Under the pieces are notes generated by a model, which saw nothing but the letters and a program-made list of their open reading frames with translations, had not been told where the DNA came from and ran no database searches. Below, piece by piece: positions 35,637 through 44,676 of a stretch of 64,000 bases of DNA. The first letter of the stretch is position 1, and each line of letters opens with the position of its first letter. Source of the DNA: Paenibacillus dendritiformis (lineage in GTDB: Bacteria; Bacillota; Bacilli; Paenibacillales; Paenibacillaceae); assembly GCF_945605565.1 (NCBI RefSeq), contig NZ_OX216966.1, positions 1,105,001 through 1,169,000 on the forward strand. Direction: 5' to 3'. The translations under genes were made by a program, and so were the position numbers.

Positions 35637-36794
35637 CTACTTCGGATTAATATACTTGTAGGCGCCGCTATGGTGAATCTCCGCGTTAATCTTGATTGAG
35701 GCGATTGAGTCGGGAGTAAGCCGAATATCTTTTCCGTTGCCGAGGGCTTTCCACAGCTTCAGCTTCTTGCGGTACACCTCGTTTTTCAAGTTATAAATAT
35801 CAATGCCATGCTCCAACCCCTTCTCGAACGTATGGCGGATATCTTTTTCGATTTTTTCGTTCAACATGCGGCGCAGCTTCGCAACCGGAATATTTTCCAG
35901 CATTTCGTCCAGATGTCCGGATACCTTCAGGCTGATATGAAAGACGGGCTGATTGTTCTTCATCGATACTTGAATCCGGCTCATCGGATAGTACATCGAC
36001 AGTACGGCTTCCGGCTTCTGTTCGTTGCCGACGACCACGGGCGTGCGCGCCGTTGTCCTTGTCAGCCAGCGCAGGCCCATCAGATCTCTCCATGATATCC
36101 ATTTCTTATTTTTCCCGTTCACGATGATATAAGCCCCGTTGATTAAGTACTGTCCGCTTGGCTTCCCGTTTTCGACCCATTGCGTCTCTTGCGTGATCAA
36201 TGACGGGAGGATAACGGAGGAATCCGGTTCTCCCAGTTCCGATGTCACCTTCTGCAGCGCGAGCGGGGCGATGAAGGAGCTCTGCTGATAGACGTCCTCC
36301 GGGTGATGAAGCAGAGACGTGAGCGGCGAAATGTTGAACACATTCGTGACCGACAGCAGCTTGTCCAGGGGCTCCTTCGTGCCGAACACCCAGGGCGTAT
36401 AACGAACTTCCCGGTATCGGCGCAGCGCGTCCATCAGGTGGTTGATATCATGCTTCATCGCTCTCTCCGTAATGATAAGGGCGGAGGTATGCTCGAACAG
36501 AACGCGCAGCGGGGAGGCAGTATAGATGGCGTTAATGGCCATGTCCAGCGTGTAGCCTGTGGCGCGTCCAACCCAGATCGGAGCAGGCTCGTTCGCTTTC
36601 GTCTCCTGTTTGGCAACGTTCATGAAGTCGAGCGATTGCGTGTAGATAACGTATTTTCCGCCCACATAATCGATGCCGATGGCCGCAATGTAGTTAATGT
36701 CCTGAATATTTTTGGCATCCCAGCAGCCGGGCAGACCGAGAAGGATCATTGCCGCGAGCGGGAGGATGACAACCCGCTTCCATCTAGCGTTCAT
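35637..36794 (-). CDS. Ger(x)C family spore germination lipoprotein (C subunit, operon 1)
   Basis: 385 residues. Lipobox LPGC near residue 27, followed by the family start CWDAKNIQDINYIAAIGIDY. GerC-type proteins are inner-membrane lipoproteins of spore germinant receptors. Third gene of a B-A-C operon: its ATG follows the A-subunit stop by one base (TGAGATG). Confidence 0.93.
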   Translation of the reverse strand: MNARWKRVVILPLAAMILLGLPGCWDAKNIQDINYIAAIGIDYVGGKYVIYTQSLDFMNVAKQETKANEPAPIWVGRATGYTLDMAINAIYTASPLRVLFEHTSALIITERAMKHDINHLMDALRRYREVRYTPWVFGTKEPLDKLLSVTNVFNISPLTSLLHHPEDVYQQSSFIAPLALQKVTSELGEPDSSVILPSLITQETQWVENGKPSGQYLINGAYIIVNGKNKKWISWRDLMGLRWLTRTTARTPVVVGNEQKPEAVLSMYYPMSRIQVSMKNNQPVFHISLKVSGHLDEMLENIPVAKLRRMLNEKIEKDIRHTFEKGLEHGIDIYNLKNEVYRKKLKLWKALGNGKDIRLTPDSIASIKINAEIHHSGAYKYINPK

Positions 36795-36795
36795 C

Positions 36796-38274
36796 TCAAG
36801 AATCGCCCCCTTTTCTCGTGTTGTCCTGCTCTCTCGTCAAATTAGAGGAACGGTACTTGTCCATATTGAGCGGTACGCGGAGCAGCGCCTTCCACATGTC
36901 TCTCCATTGGGGTGGGGATACGGGGGCAAGATACGGAATGCCGTAAGACATAATCGTTGATAAATAGAGCAAAATGGCCATTACGGCCAGGAAGAAGCCG
37001 AACATGCCCATCAGCGAGCTGGCCAGCAGCACGCCAAGCCGCAGCACGCTAACCGTTCCGCTCAGAGATTGATTGATAAGCGTGAAGGTAGCGACGGCCG
37101 TTACGGCTGCGACGACCAGCGTAGTCGGGGAAGCGAGCCCCGCACGGATCGAGGCGTCTCCCACAATTAGGCCGCCGACGACGGCCAGCGTCTGCCCCAC
37201 GGCCTTAGGCAGTCGAATGCCGGCCTCCCGGAACAGTTCGAACATACCCAGCATGAACAGCAATTCCATTGTCGCAGACATCGGCAGACCACTCCGCGCA
37301 GTCGACACGGTGGCCAGGAGCGGGAACGGGAGCTGCTCCACATTGTAAGCGCTAAGGGCGAGCCAGAAGCCAGGGGTGAAGATGGAGATGACAAGTCCGC
37401 ACAAGCGGATGATGCGCTGGAAGCCGACGAAAAAAGTCGGAAAATGAACATCTTCCGGTGACTTCAGGAGCAGCCATAGGCTGGAAGGCCCGATCAGCGC
37501 CATAGGCGAGCCGTCGACAAGGATGACGAATCTTCCGCGGCTCAGCGACTCCACCACATAATCAGGGCGTCCGATGTAATCCATCAGCGGGAACATGGAA
37601 TAATTGGAGTTCAGCATCAATTCGCCCAGTTGGGAGCTGCCGACGATTATATCGGTATCAATCGCATGAAGCTGCTTCCTTACGATATCGACCAGATCCG
37701 GCCGAATGACATCCTGCATGTAAAGCAGGCCGACCTCGGTCTGCGAGCGCCTGCCGATAATAAACGTCTCATAGTTCACGGACTGGGTGCGAAGGCGCTT
37801 GCGGATGAGTGCTATATTCGTCGCCAGACTCTCCGTAAACCCATCCTTCGGACCTTTGATGGAAACTTCCGTATTGGATTCTTCCGGCTGCCGCTCCGGC
37901 CGCTCGGAAATATCAATGAAGTAGACTTCATTGTCCCCATGCACATAGACGATCAGTTCTCCGGTGAACAGCTTCCGTTCCATCTCCGTCAGCCCTGCCC
38001 CCGGAGGCAAAGGAAGCAGAGGGATGAGACGGTTACGGCTGACGGCCTGCGAGACGGAGGGCCCATCCTGCAGCATAAGATGCAGCGCGGGAACGACAGC
38101 CTGATTCAACTGCTTCATATCGGTCATTCCGGAGCAGTAGATTAAGGTGAGATGGATGGTCTTGGCGGCCGGACCGAATTCGTAATTTTCCGACTTGATA
38201 TCGGAGCATTCCGCGAAATAATCTCGAATGACTTTGAGCGTAAGCGGAGAAGAGGATGATGAATTGGCGCTCAT
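36796..38274 (-). CDS. GerA family spore germination protein (A subunit, operon 1)
   Basis: 492 residues. A soluble N-terminal half (SSSPLTLKVIRDYFAECSDI; TVRRRSQTEVGLLYMQDVI-like segment), then a membrane half with about five helices including PFPLLATVSTARSGLPMSAT and the conserved EAGIRLPKAVGQTLAVVGGL. The start is the ATG at 38274, eight bases after AAGGAGG; an ORF running 100 residues further upstream overlaps the preceding gene and is not coding. Confidence 0.94.
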   Translation of the reverse strand: MSANSSSSSPLTLKVIRDYFAECSDIKSENYEFGPAAKTIHLTLIYCSGMTDMKQLNQAVVPALHLMLQDGPSVSQAVSRNRLIPLLPLPPGAGLTEMERKLFTGELIVYVHGDNEVYFIDISERPERQPEESNTEVSIKGPKDGFTESLATNIALIRKRLRTQSVNYETFIIGRRSQTEVGLLYMQDVIRPDLVDIVRKQLHAIDTDIIVGSSQLGELMLNSNYSMFPLMDYIGRPDYVVESLSRGRFVILVDGSPMALIGPSSLWLLLKSPEDVHFPTFFVGFQRIIRLCGLVISIFTPGFWLALSAYNVEQLPFPLLATVSTARSGLPMSATMELLFMLGMFELFREAGIRLPKAVGQTLAVVGGLIVGDASIRAGLASPTTLVVAAVTAVATFTLINQSLSGTVSVLRLGVLLASSLMGMFGFFLAVMAILLYLSTIMSYGIPYLAPVSPPQWRDMWKALLRVPLNMDKYRSSNLTREQDNTRKGGDS

Positions 38275-38291
38275 GCTTGAAGCCTCCTTGC

Positions 38292-39398
38292 TTATAGGTC
38301 TTTGGGGCGCGGCTTCGTGCCGCGCCGGGAACGGAACCAGCTCATCAGGAACAGGAACAGAGATAACAGGGTAAGGCCTGCGGTTGTTCCGGGCAAAACG
38401 AATAATTCGAGAATTTTGAAAAACAACATATCGCTTAGATGCAAATTGACGGCAATCAGCAAGGTAACCCCCGAAAAGATGCACATCAGCATCCGGTGGA
38501 AGAGGGAATGGAGCGGAAGCAGTTCCACGATCAGAAAGAGCATGAACGAAATGCGTATAAACGCGCCCGACATCCATTGATAAATGGACAGAAAATCGAT
38601 ATGTTCAATATATTTGCTGACCGAAACCAATCTCCACTGCTCGAATGCCGGGTAACGGATATTGGCCGCCTCCTTGATGCCGAAATTCGTAATCGATCCG
38701 ATGAGCGGCCCGATGGTCAATCCGCATAAAATAAGAGCAAGCACAGCGATTCCCCAGAAGCGGGGCATCTTGGAAATGCGGTGCTGGATTAGAATCAGGA
38801 GAAACAGTTCGGCCAGGCCCGCTCCGATGTACAGCGTTCCGCGAACCGCCGGCATATACCCGTGCTCGAACAGCGGGAACATTAAGGAGTAATCTTTATA
38901 TTTGGCATTGGCGAACATGATGAAGTATCCGAACAGGAGGACAAACGGAAGCAGGATCCCCGAACAAATGGCAATGGATCGCAGGCCGGCCAGTGCCCCG
39001 AAAATACAGAGAAGCAGAAGCGATACCGTAAGAACGAATAGGGGGGTCTGCGGCAAATACGATGTTTTGGCCCAGTTCACGGTATCCTTCACCGTGACAA
39101 ACGCGCTGATCCATAAATACAACCCAATGACAGCCGTAACGCACCAGGCAACCGCAGGGCCGAAGGTCTCCTTCATCCAAGGGAACAACGCCTGCTGACC
39201 CTTGGCCTTCATAATCCATCGCAGCAATGGGATCCAGGCCAGGACGACAATCATCAGAAGCAGAACGCTCAACCATCCGTCTCTGCCGGCTTGCTGAAGC
39301 AGGAGCGGAATAATGATGACATGATTCAGGAGCCCGGTTGACAGCATCATGATGAAGCATAATTGAAGATAGGTGATAAATTCCGAGCCGCGGTTCAT
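38292..39398 (-). CDS. GerAB family spore germination permease (B subunit, operon 1)
   Basis: 368 residues, ten predicted helices, amino acid-polyamine-organocation fold of the spore permease family (QLCFIMMLSTGLLNHVIIIP at the start). The B subunit binds the germinant. It heads the operon, unlike the A-B-C order of Bacillus gerA. Start at 39398 with AAAAAGG nine bases upstream. Confidence 0.92.
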   Translation of the reverse strand: MNRGSEFITYLQLCFIMMLSTGLLNHVIIIPLLLQQAGRDGWLSVLLLMIVVLAWIPLLRWIMKAKGQQALFPWMKETFGPAVAWCVTAVIGLYLWISAFVTVKDTVNWAKTSYLPQTPLFVLTVSLLLLCIFGALAGLRSIAICSGILLPFVLLFGYFIMFANAKYKDYSLMFPLFEHGYMPAVRGTLYIGAGLAELFLLILIQHRISKMPRFWGIAVLALILCGLTIGPLIGSITNFGIKEAANIRYPAFEQWRLVSVSKYIEHIDFLSIYQWMSGAFIRISFMLFLIVELLPLHSLFHRMLMCIFSGVTLLIAVNLHLSDMLFFKILELFVLPGTTAGLTLLSLFLFLMSWFRSRRGTKPRPKDL

Positions 39399-39503
39399 GG
39401 AGATCATCCTTTTTGGGTATGATTGACATCCTTAGAATGAGCCGGCAAGGAAAAAATTAATCATAAAGCGGAAAAAGCTATAGCCAAACCGGCCGGTTCC
39501 GGC

Positions 39504-39509
39504 TATAAT
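39504..39509 (+). promoter_or_regulatory. -10 element of the cyclomaltodextrinase transcript
   Basis: TATAAT at 39504-39509; the matching -35 position (TAGCCA at 17 bases) is weak, suggesting activator or other control. Transcription would start near 39516, just upstream of the RNA motif. Confidence 0.55.
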
Positions 39510-39522
39510 ACAGCTAAATAAC

Positions 39523-39588
39523 TTAAAGGCAATGCTACCGTGACAGGTACAACCTCGTGATTTATCGCGCTGGCTGTGCCTTTTTTTG
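39523..39588 (+). ncRNA. Leader RNA with conserved motif and terminator, copy 1
   Basis: TTAAAGGCAATGCT (39523-39536), a small hairpin ACC/GGT, then ACAACCTCG (39549-39557). AGG (39527-39529) can pair with CCT (39553-39555), closing an asymmetric internal loop CAATGCT/ACAA. The competing terminator uses GGTACAACC (39546-39554) against GGCTGTGCC (39572-39580) with an inner CGTGA/TCGCG helix, followed by seven T. The alternative structures share the CC strand, so binding of something to the motif would permit read-through. Same motif at 41457. Confidence 0.65.
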
Positions 39589-39646
39589 TTGTCCGGCCAT
39601 GCCTTCGGTTATGGCATATTGAGATGATGTACAAGGGAGTGGGCAC

Positions 39647-41422
39647 ATGTTAAGGGAAGCGGTGTATCATCGTTCCAAGCAAAATTGGTCGTATGCCTAT
39701 GATCGCGAGACGATCCATCTCCGGCTCCGCACGAAGCGGGATGATGCCGTGAAGGTGGAAGCGATCGTGGTGGACAAATATGCGTTCAAAGATTCGACAG
39801 AGTTCATTCCGATGCATATTTTTGCTTCGGATGCCTTGTTCGATTATTGGGAGGCTGCGTACCGTCCGCCGTACCGGCGGTTGCGCTACGCATTCCGGAT
39901 TCAGGGCAAGGACGAGCAGGTGTATTTGACGGAACGCGGGTTTTTCGAGGACTTGCCTTGGGACTACTTCGAGTCGTTCGAGTATCCGTTCCTCCATCCG
40001 AACGATATGTTCGAAGCGCCTGCCTGGGTGAAGGAGGCCGTCTTCTATCAGATCTTCCCGGAGCGGTTCGCGAACGGCGATCCAGCCAACGACCCCGAGA
40101 AGACCGAGGCATGGGGCGGGGAACCGAAGCCGGGCAATTTCTTCGGCGGCGACCTGCAAGGGGTTCTGGATCATCTTGATTATTTAACGGAGTTAGGCAT
40201 TAATGCCATTTACTTTACGCCGGTCTTCGAAGCGACGACGAACCATAAGTACGACACGCGGGATTATTTGAAGGTGGACAGGCATTTCGGCACCAATGAG
40301 AAGCTGAAGGAATTGATCATGGCGTGCCATGAGCGGGGAATCCGGGTCCTGCTTGATGCGGTGTTCAATCATGCCGGCCGCACGTTTCCTCCGTTCGTCG
40401 ATGTGATGGAGAAGGGAAGCGAATCCCCGTACGCAGACTGGTTCTACGTGAGAGACTATCCGCTCCGCGTTGTGGACGGCAAGCCGACCTATGAGACGTT
40501 TTCCTTCGAGCCGCTCATGCCGAAGCTTAATACGAGCCATCCGGAGGTGAAGCGGTATTTGCTGGAGGTGGCGAGATATTGGGTAGAGGAGATCGGCATT
40601 GACGGCTGGCGGCTGGATGTGGCCAATGAGGTCGATCACCAATTCTGGCGCGAATTCCGGCAAGTCGTCAAGCAGGCGAATCCGGACGCCTATATTTTGG
40701 GGGAAATATGGCATGATTCAATGATGTGGCTGCAGGGGGACCAGTTCGATGCCGTCATGAATTACCCATTCACGGATGCGGTGCTGAACTTCTTTGCCCG
40801 GCAGACGACGGATGCCCGCGCGTTCGCGGATTCCATCGGGTCGATACTGGCGAGCTATCCGCAGCCGGTGACCGAAGTGTCCTTCAATTTGCTCGACAGC
40901 CACGATACGCCGCGCCTGCTGACGCTCTGCGAGGGAGATGTTCGTCCGATGAAGCTGGCGGCGCTGTTCCAGTTCACTTATCCGGGCACCCCTTGCATCT
41001 ACTATGGAGACGAGATCGGCCTGGAGGGCGGACCGGATCCGGGCTGCCGCAAATGCATGGTATGGGATGAAGCGGAGCAAGACCGCGGTCTGTTCGCCTT
41101 CTATCAGCGGATTATCGCGCTTCGCCGCAAGCATGAGGCGCTGCGATCCGCGCGCATTCGCTTCCTGCATGCCGAAGCGGAGGGCAGGACTTTGATGTAT
41201 GAATTAACGGGAGCAGATGGCAGCTTCCTGATCGCGATGAATGCAGGAGATGCTCCGGCCGAGCTTCGGCTGGAGACGGGAACGGTAGCAGAGGGATCAT
41301 GGTCGCTGGAATACGGAGAAGGCATTCGCATCGCTGCTCAGCCGGACACGCTGGAGGTGGCCTTGGATGGCTTCGGTTTTGCGGTTTTTCGCATGAAAAG
41401 CGATATTGACAATGCTCAATGA
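39647..41422 (+). CDS. Cytosolic GH13 cyclomaltodextrinase/neopullulanase
   Basis: 591 residues, no signal peptide. N-terminal CBM34-type domain (about 1-125) followed by a GH13_20 catalytic barrel: region [11 protein letters not shown], region [14 protein letters not shown] (nucleophile Asp), region [11 protein letters not shown] (acid/base Glu) and region [11 protein letters not shown], then a C-terminal beta domain. Such enzymes hydrolyse cyclodextrins, pullulan or maltodextrins inside the cell. GGGAGTGGGC precedes the ATG. Expression is probably controlled through the leader RNA upstream. It is divergent from the germination operon and upstream of the maltodextrin transporter. Confidence 0.92.
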   Translation: MLREAVYHRSKQNWSYAYDRETIHLRLRTKRDDAVKVEAIVVDKYAFKDSTEFIPMHIFASDALFDYWEAAYRPPYRRLRYAFRIQGKDEQVYLTERGFFEDLPWDYFESFEYPFLHPNDMFEAPAWVKEAVFYQIFPERFANGDPANDPEKTEAWGGEPKPGNFFGGDLQGVLDHLDYLTELGINAIYFTPVFEATTNHKYDTRDYLKVDRHFGTNEKLKELIMACHERGIRVLLDAVFNHAGRTFPPFVDVMEKGSESPYADWFYVRDYPLRVVDGKPTYETFSFEPLMPKLNTSHPEVKRYLLEVARYWVEEIGIDGWRLDVANEVDHQFWREFRQVVKQANPDAYILGEIWHDSMMWLQGDQFDAVMNYPFTDAVLNFFARQTTDARAFADSIGSILASYPQPVTEVSFNLLDSHDTPRLLTLCEGDVRPMKLAALFQFTYPGTPCIYYGDEIGLEGGPDPGCRKCMVWDEAEQDRGLFAFYQRIIALRRKHEALRSARIRFLHAEAEGRTLMYELTGADGSFLIAMNAGDAPAELRLETGTVAEGSWSLEYGEGIRIAAQPDTLEVALDGFGFAVFRMKSDIDNAQ

Positions 41423-41435
41423 AAACGTATACAAT
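41406..41435 (+). promoter_or_regulatory. Promoter and cre box of the maltodextrin transporter transcript
   Basis: TTGACA (41406-41411) with TATACA at 16 bases or TACAAT at 18 bases. A perfect cre core, TGAAAACGTATACA (41420-41433), covers the -10. The promoter overlaps the final codons of the preceding gene. Catabolite repression by CcpA is expected. Confidence 0.75.
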
Positions 41436-41456
41436 GCAACTAAGCCAGACGACAAT

Positions 41457-41541
41457 TTAAGGGCAATGCTTTCGGCGGCTTAGCCGAACAACCCCGGTAT
41501 TCTCTTTGAAGCTTGAGTGAAGAGATACCGGGGTTATTTTG
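41457..41541 (+). ncRNA. Leader RNA with conserved motif and terminator, copy 2
   Basis: TTAAGGGCAATGCT (41457-41470), hairpin TCGGC/GCCGA, ACAACCCCG (41488-41496). GGG (41461-41463) pairs with CCC (41492-41494), a covarying equivalent of AGG/CCT in copy 1. The terminator hairpin AACCCCGGTAT.../...ATACCGGGGTT (about 41490-41535) with TATTTTG uses the same CCC strand, again making motif and terminator mutually exclusive. The mature read-through RNA would then continue to the binding protein gene at 41956. Confidence 0.68.
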
Positions 41542-41955
41542 TATAACGATGTGCCAGCGAAGCTATTGCCGGATAAGGGGATGATGCGAACGGCAGGGGG
41601 TCCTTCGTCCGTTTGTGCAATCGTTTGAATAAATCCGGAAATAAGGCAGGCCGATGCGGTGCTGGAGATGACTCTCGGCGGCTCGCTGCCTTAACTAACC
41701 ACGAAGCGGATGATGTGCACAAGAAAAAATCGGTTGTTTTCACAAGGGAATTTTTATGATTGCAAAGCGGGTTTTGTCATTTTCACCATTTGTGCAAATG
41801 TTCATCTTTTCAGATCTTTCATTTTTTTCTTAAAATGGATCTTATAAGGAATTTTCAGCATTAAAACAAAAAAGAAGAGATGATACGTTCAAAAAAACAA
41901 ACGTTTGCATGAAAGCATGACTTCATCGGAACCAACCAGGGAGAGGGGTATGAAC
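41542..41955 (+). promoter_or_regulatory. Long leader with LacI-type operator before the maltodextrin operon
   Basis: About 410 bases without a gene. CAAACGTTTG, a perfect 10-base palindrome at 41898-41907 followed by CAT, matches the core of LacI/MalR-type operators and lies 50 bases before the binding protein start. An A/T-rich stretch with TTATAAGG near 41853 could be a second promoter. The LacI gene at 47293 is the likely binder. Confidence 0.55.
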
Positions 41956-43281
41956 ATGAAGGGGAAAAAGCTTGGCAGCTTGTTCATCGTAATGGTCATG
42001 ATGTTGTTGATGATGTCGGCGTGCGGACCGCGGCCGGATAGCGGGGCGCCTGCGACAGAGGAGCCGGCGGCACAGGGCGAGGCCAGTGAGACGGCGTCCG
42101 GCGGCGGAGCGGCTGGCGACGAGGAGCTTGTTCCTGAACCGGGAGCGAAGCTGGTCATCTGGGAAGGACCGGAGCAGAAGGAGTTCCTGGAGACGATGGC
42201 CCAGGAGTTCACGGCGAAGTACGACATTCCGGTCGAGATACAGGAGATCGGATCCGGCGAGCAGATGGCGAAGGTGAAGACGGACGGCCCGGCCGGGCTC
42301 GGAGCCGATATTATGGTGCTGCCGCATGATCACTTGGGAGAGGCGGTAGCTGCGGGACTCGTCATGCCGAATGATTTCTATGCGGAAGACACGATGAACA
42401 ACTTCGCGCCGGCCGCGGTGGAAGCGGTATCATTAGACGGCATCATCTACGGCTATCCGCGCAATATGGAGACCTATTTGCTCTACTACAACAAAGATTT
42501 GGTGAAGGAAGAGGATCTGGCCTCGTGGGAGAGCATCATCGCTTTTGCAAAAAAAATCAACGATGCGAAGAACAATAAGTTCGGGTTCCTGTATGAAGTC
42601 AATAACTTCTACTACAACTATGCCTTTATGGCCGGCAACGGCGCTTATGTCTTCGGCAAGAACGGCACCGATCCGGCCGATATCGGCCTGGGTACGCCGG
42701 AAGCGGTAGAAGCGCTCCAATTCTACCAGAGCTTGCGCGAAGCGATTCCGATCAAGGCCGCGGATGCAAGCGGGGATGTCAAAACAAGTCTGTTCCAGAC
42801 CGGCAAGCTGCCGATCAATATGGACGGCATCTGGCAGCTGGGCAACTTCACGAAGGAGAAGCTCGGCTTCGAGGTCGGCGCGGTTCCGCTGCCGCCGATG
42901 CCGAACGGCAAGGCGCCGAAGCCGTTCCTGGGGGTCAAAGCCTACTTCGTCAGCACCTTCTCCGAATATCCGAATGCGGCGAAGCTGTTCATCCATCATG
43001 TGACCTCTCAGGAAGCGATGGTGAAGAACTACGAGCTGTCAGGCATCATTCCGGCGCGCAACGGCATGGAGAACGAGCCGGCCATCCAGGCGAATCCGAA
43101 TGCGCTGGCGTTCCTGGAGCAGTTCAAAAACGTCGAGGCGATGCCGTACATTATTGAAATGCGCTCCGTATGGGGACCGCTGACCGCCACGCTGGAGCCA
43201 ATCTGGGAGGGCGGCAATGTAGAGGCTATTCTGAAAAAGGCGGTGGAGGACGTCAAGACCGCGATTGCCCAACAGGGCTGA
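41956..43281 (+). CDS. Maltodextrin-binding lipoprotein (MalE-like)
   Basis: 441 residues. Lipoprotein signal with MSAC lipobox, then a Gly/Ala/Glu-rich linker and a maltose-binding-type fold (LVIWEGPEQKEFLETMAQEF; GYPRNMETYLLYYNKDLV; GIWQLGNFTKEKLGFEVGAV). Substrate is inferred from the neighbours: MalF/MalG-type permeases and two GH13 enzymes. ATG at 41956 is favoured since GAGAGGGG lies seven bases upstream; the ATG at 41950 is too close. Confidence 0.9.
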   Translation: MKGKKLGSLFIVMVMMLLMMSACGPRPDSGAPATEEPAAQGEASETASGGGAAGDEELVPEPGAKLVIWEGPEQKEFLETMAQEFTAKYDIPVEIQEIGSGEQMAKVKTDGPAGLGADIMVLPHDHLGEAVAAGLVMPNDFYAEDTMNNFAPAAVEAVSLDGIIYGYPRNMETYLLYYNKDLVKEEDLASWESIIAFAKKINDAKNNKFGFLYEVNNFYYNYAFMAGNGAYVFGKNGTDPADIGLGTPEAVEALQFYQSLREAIPIKAADASGDVKTSLFQTGKLPINMDGIWQLGNFTKEKLGFEVGAVPLPPMPNGKAPKPFLGVKAYFVSTFSEYPNAAKLFIHHVTSQEAMVKNYELSGIIPARNGMENEPAIQANPNALAFLEQFKNVEAMPYIIEMRSVWGPLTATLEPIWEGGNVEAILKKAVEDVKTAIAQQG

Positions 43282-43305
43282 TAAGATCGATCATCACTTC
43301 GAGCG

Positions 43306-43336
43306 CCGTCACCTCCCCCTTGGCGGGCAGGTGACG
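43306..43336 (+). terminator. Hairpin between binding protein and permease genes
   Basis: CCGTCACCT / AGGTGACGG stem without T-run. Such hairpins commonly protect the upstream mRNA and give more binding protein than permease. Confidence 0.5.
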
Positions 43337-43362
43337 GTCTCATTCATCGGGGGGATTGACTC

Positions 43363-44676
43363 ATGAACAGACACCGCGGCATCGCCGCCGTGCTATCCGC
43401 CGTTATTATGGGCGCTGGTCAGATCTATAATCGGCAGTTGGGCAAAGGCCTCGTTCTGTTGGCCATGTATGCCGGAGGCCTCTATTTTGCCTTCATGAAT
43501 CTCGGGCATGCGTTATGGGGCCTGGCTACGCTCGGGGAACGGAAGCAGGAGCTGAAGCTGGTCGGCAAGGTGTATCAACGGGTTGCCGGCGATCACTCCA
43601 TTTTTCTTCTGATTGAGGGACTCATTATCGTATTTGTCGTCATCGTCTTCATCATGCTCTATATTTACAATATTCGGGATGCCTACCGGAACGGGGCGCT
43701 GCGTGAAGCTGGCGGACAGCCGCATACGTTCGGACAGTCGTTGAAGCATATGTTCGAGAAGAACTTCGCGCAGTTGATTCTGTTCCCGCCGCTCTTGTTC
43801 GTGTTTTTCTTCAGCGTGCTGCCGCTGATATTCAATATCTTGATTGCCTTCACGAACTACTCTTCGCCGAAAAATCTTCCGCCCGCGAATCTGGTGGACT
43901 GGGTCGGGTTATCGACCTTCAAAGATTTGTTCGCGCTCAGCGCCTGGGCCAAAACATTCTACGGCGTCTTCTCCTGGACGGTGGTATGGGCCATCCTGTC
44001 CACCGTGACGACGTTCTTCGGCGGCTTCGCGGTCGCCTTGCTCGTGCAGCAGCCGATTACGCGCTTCAAGGCGATGTGGCGCACGCTCTATATGCTGCCG
44101 TTCGCGATTCCGGGCTTCGTCTCCCTGCTCATCATGCGCAATATGTTCAACGCGCAGTTCGGGCCGGTGAACCAGTATTTGCGCTGGCTCGGGCTGGAGG
44201 GGCCGAATTGGCTCTCTGATCCGGTCTGGGCGAAGGTGACGATTCTGCTCGTCAATCTATGGCTCGGGTTCCCGGTGTCGATGCTGCTCATCATCGGGAT
44301 ATTGACGACGATTCCGCGCGATCTGTACGAGGCGGCCGAAGTCGACGGGGCATCGCCGTTCCAGAAGTTCCGCAAGATTACATTCCCGAGCGTCATGTTC
44401 TCGCTTGCGCCGATTCTGATCGGCCAGTTCGCCGGGAACTTCAATAACTTCAATGTCATCTATTTGATGACGAACGGGCGGCCGGCCAATAGCGACTACC
44501 AATTTGCCGGCGAGACGGATATTTTGATTACGTGGCTGTACAATTTGTCGATTAACAACGGCAAGTACAATTTCGCCGCGATCGTCAGCATTATCATCTT
44601 TGCCATTCTCGCTACGATCTCATTGTGGAATTTCCGGCGCACGCGCTCGTTCCGAGAGGAGGATGTTTACCGATGA
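43363..44676 (+). CDS. Maltodextrin ABC transporter permease (MalF-like)
   Basis: 437 residues, longer than the average CUT1 permease because of extra N-terminal helices (AVLSAVIMGAGQIYNRQLGK and about residues 85-105), as in MalF of Gram-positive bacteria. The EAA loop is DLYEAAEVDGASPFQKFRKI. Stop overlaps malG start (ATGA). Confidence 0.93.
   Translation: MNRHRGIAAVLSAVIMGAGQIYNRQLGKGLVLLAMYAGGLYFAFMNLGHALWGLATLGERKQELKLVGKVYQRVAGDHSIFLLIEGLIIVFVVIVFIMLYIYNIRDAYRNGALREAGGQPHTFGQSLKHMFEKNFAQLILFPPLLFVFFFSVLPLIFNILIAFTNYSSPKNLPPANLVDWVGLSTFKDLFALSAWAKTFYGVFSWTVVWAILSTVTTFFGGFAVALLVQQPITRFKAMWRTLYMLPFAIPGFVSLLIMRNMFNAQFGPVNQYLRWLGLEGPNWLSDPVWAKVTILLVNLWLGFPVSMLLIIGILTTIPRDLYEAAEVDGASPFQKFRKITFPSVMFSLAPILIGQFAGNFNNFNVIYLMTNGRPANSDYQFAGETDILITWLYNLSINNGKYNFAAIVSIIIFAILATISLWNFRRTRSFREEDVYR

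Noticed and set aside
36796..38577. Extended N-terminus for the operon 1 A subunit
   Set aside because: The extra 100 residues overlap the B subunit gene and the internal ATG at 38274 has AAGGAGG at the right distance.
39523..39588. BglG/SacY-type RAT antiterminator or T-box assignment for the leader
   Set aside because: The RAT core and the T-box AGGGTGG sequence are both absent; only the general terminator-competition layout is similar.
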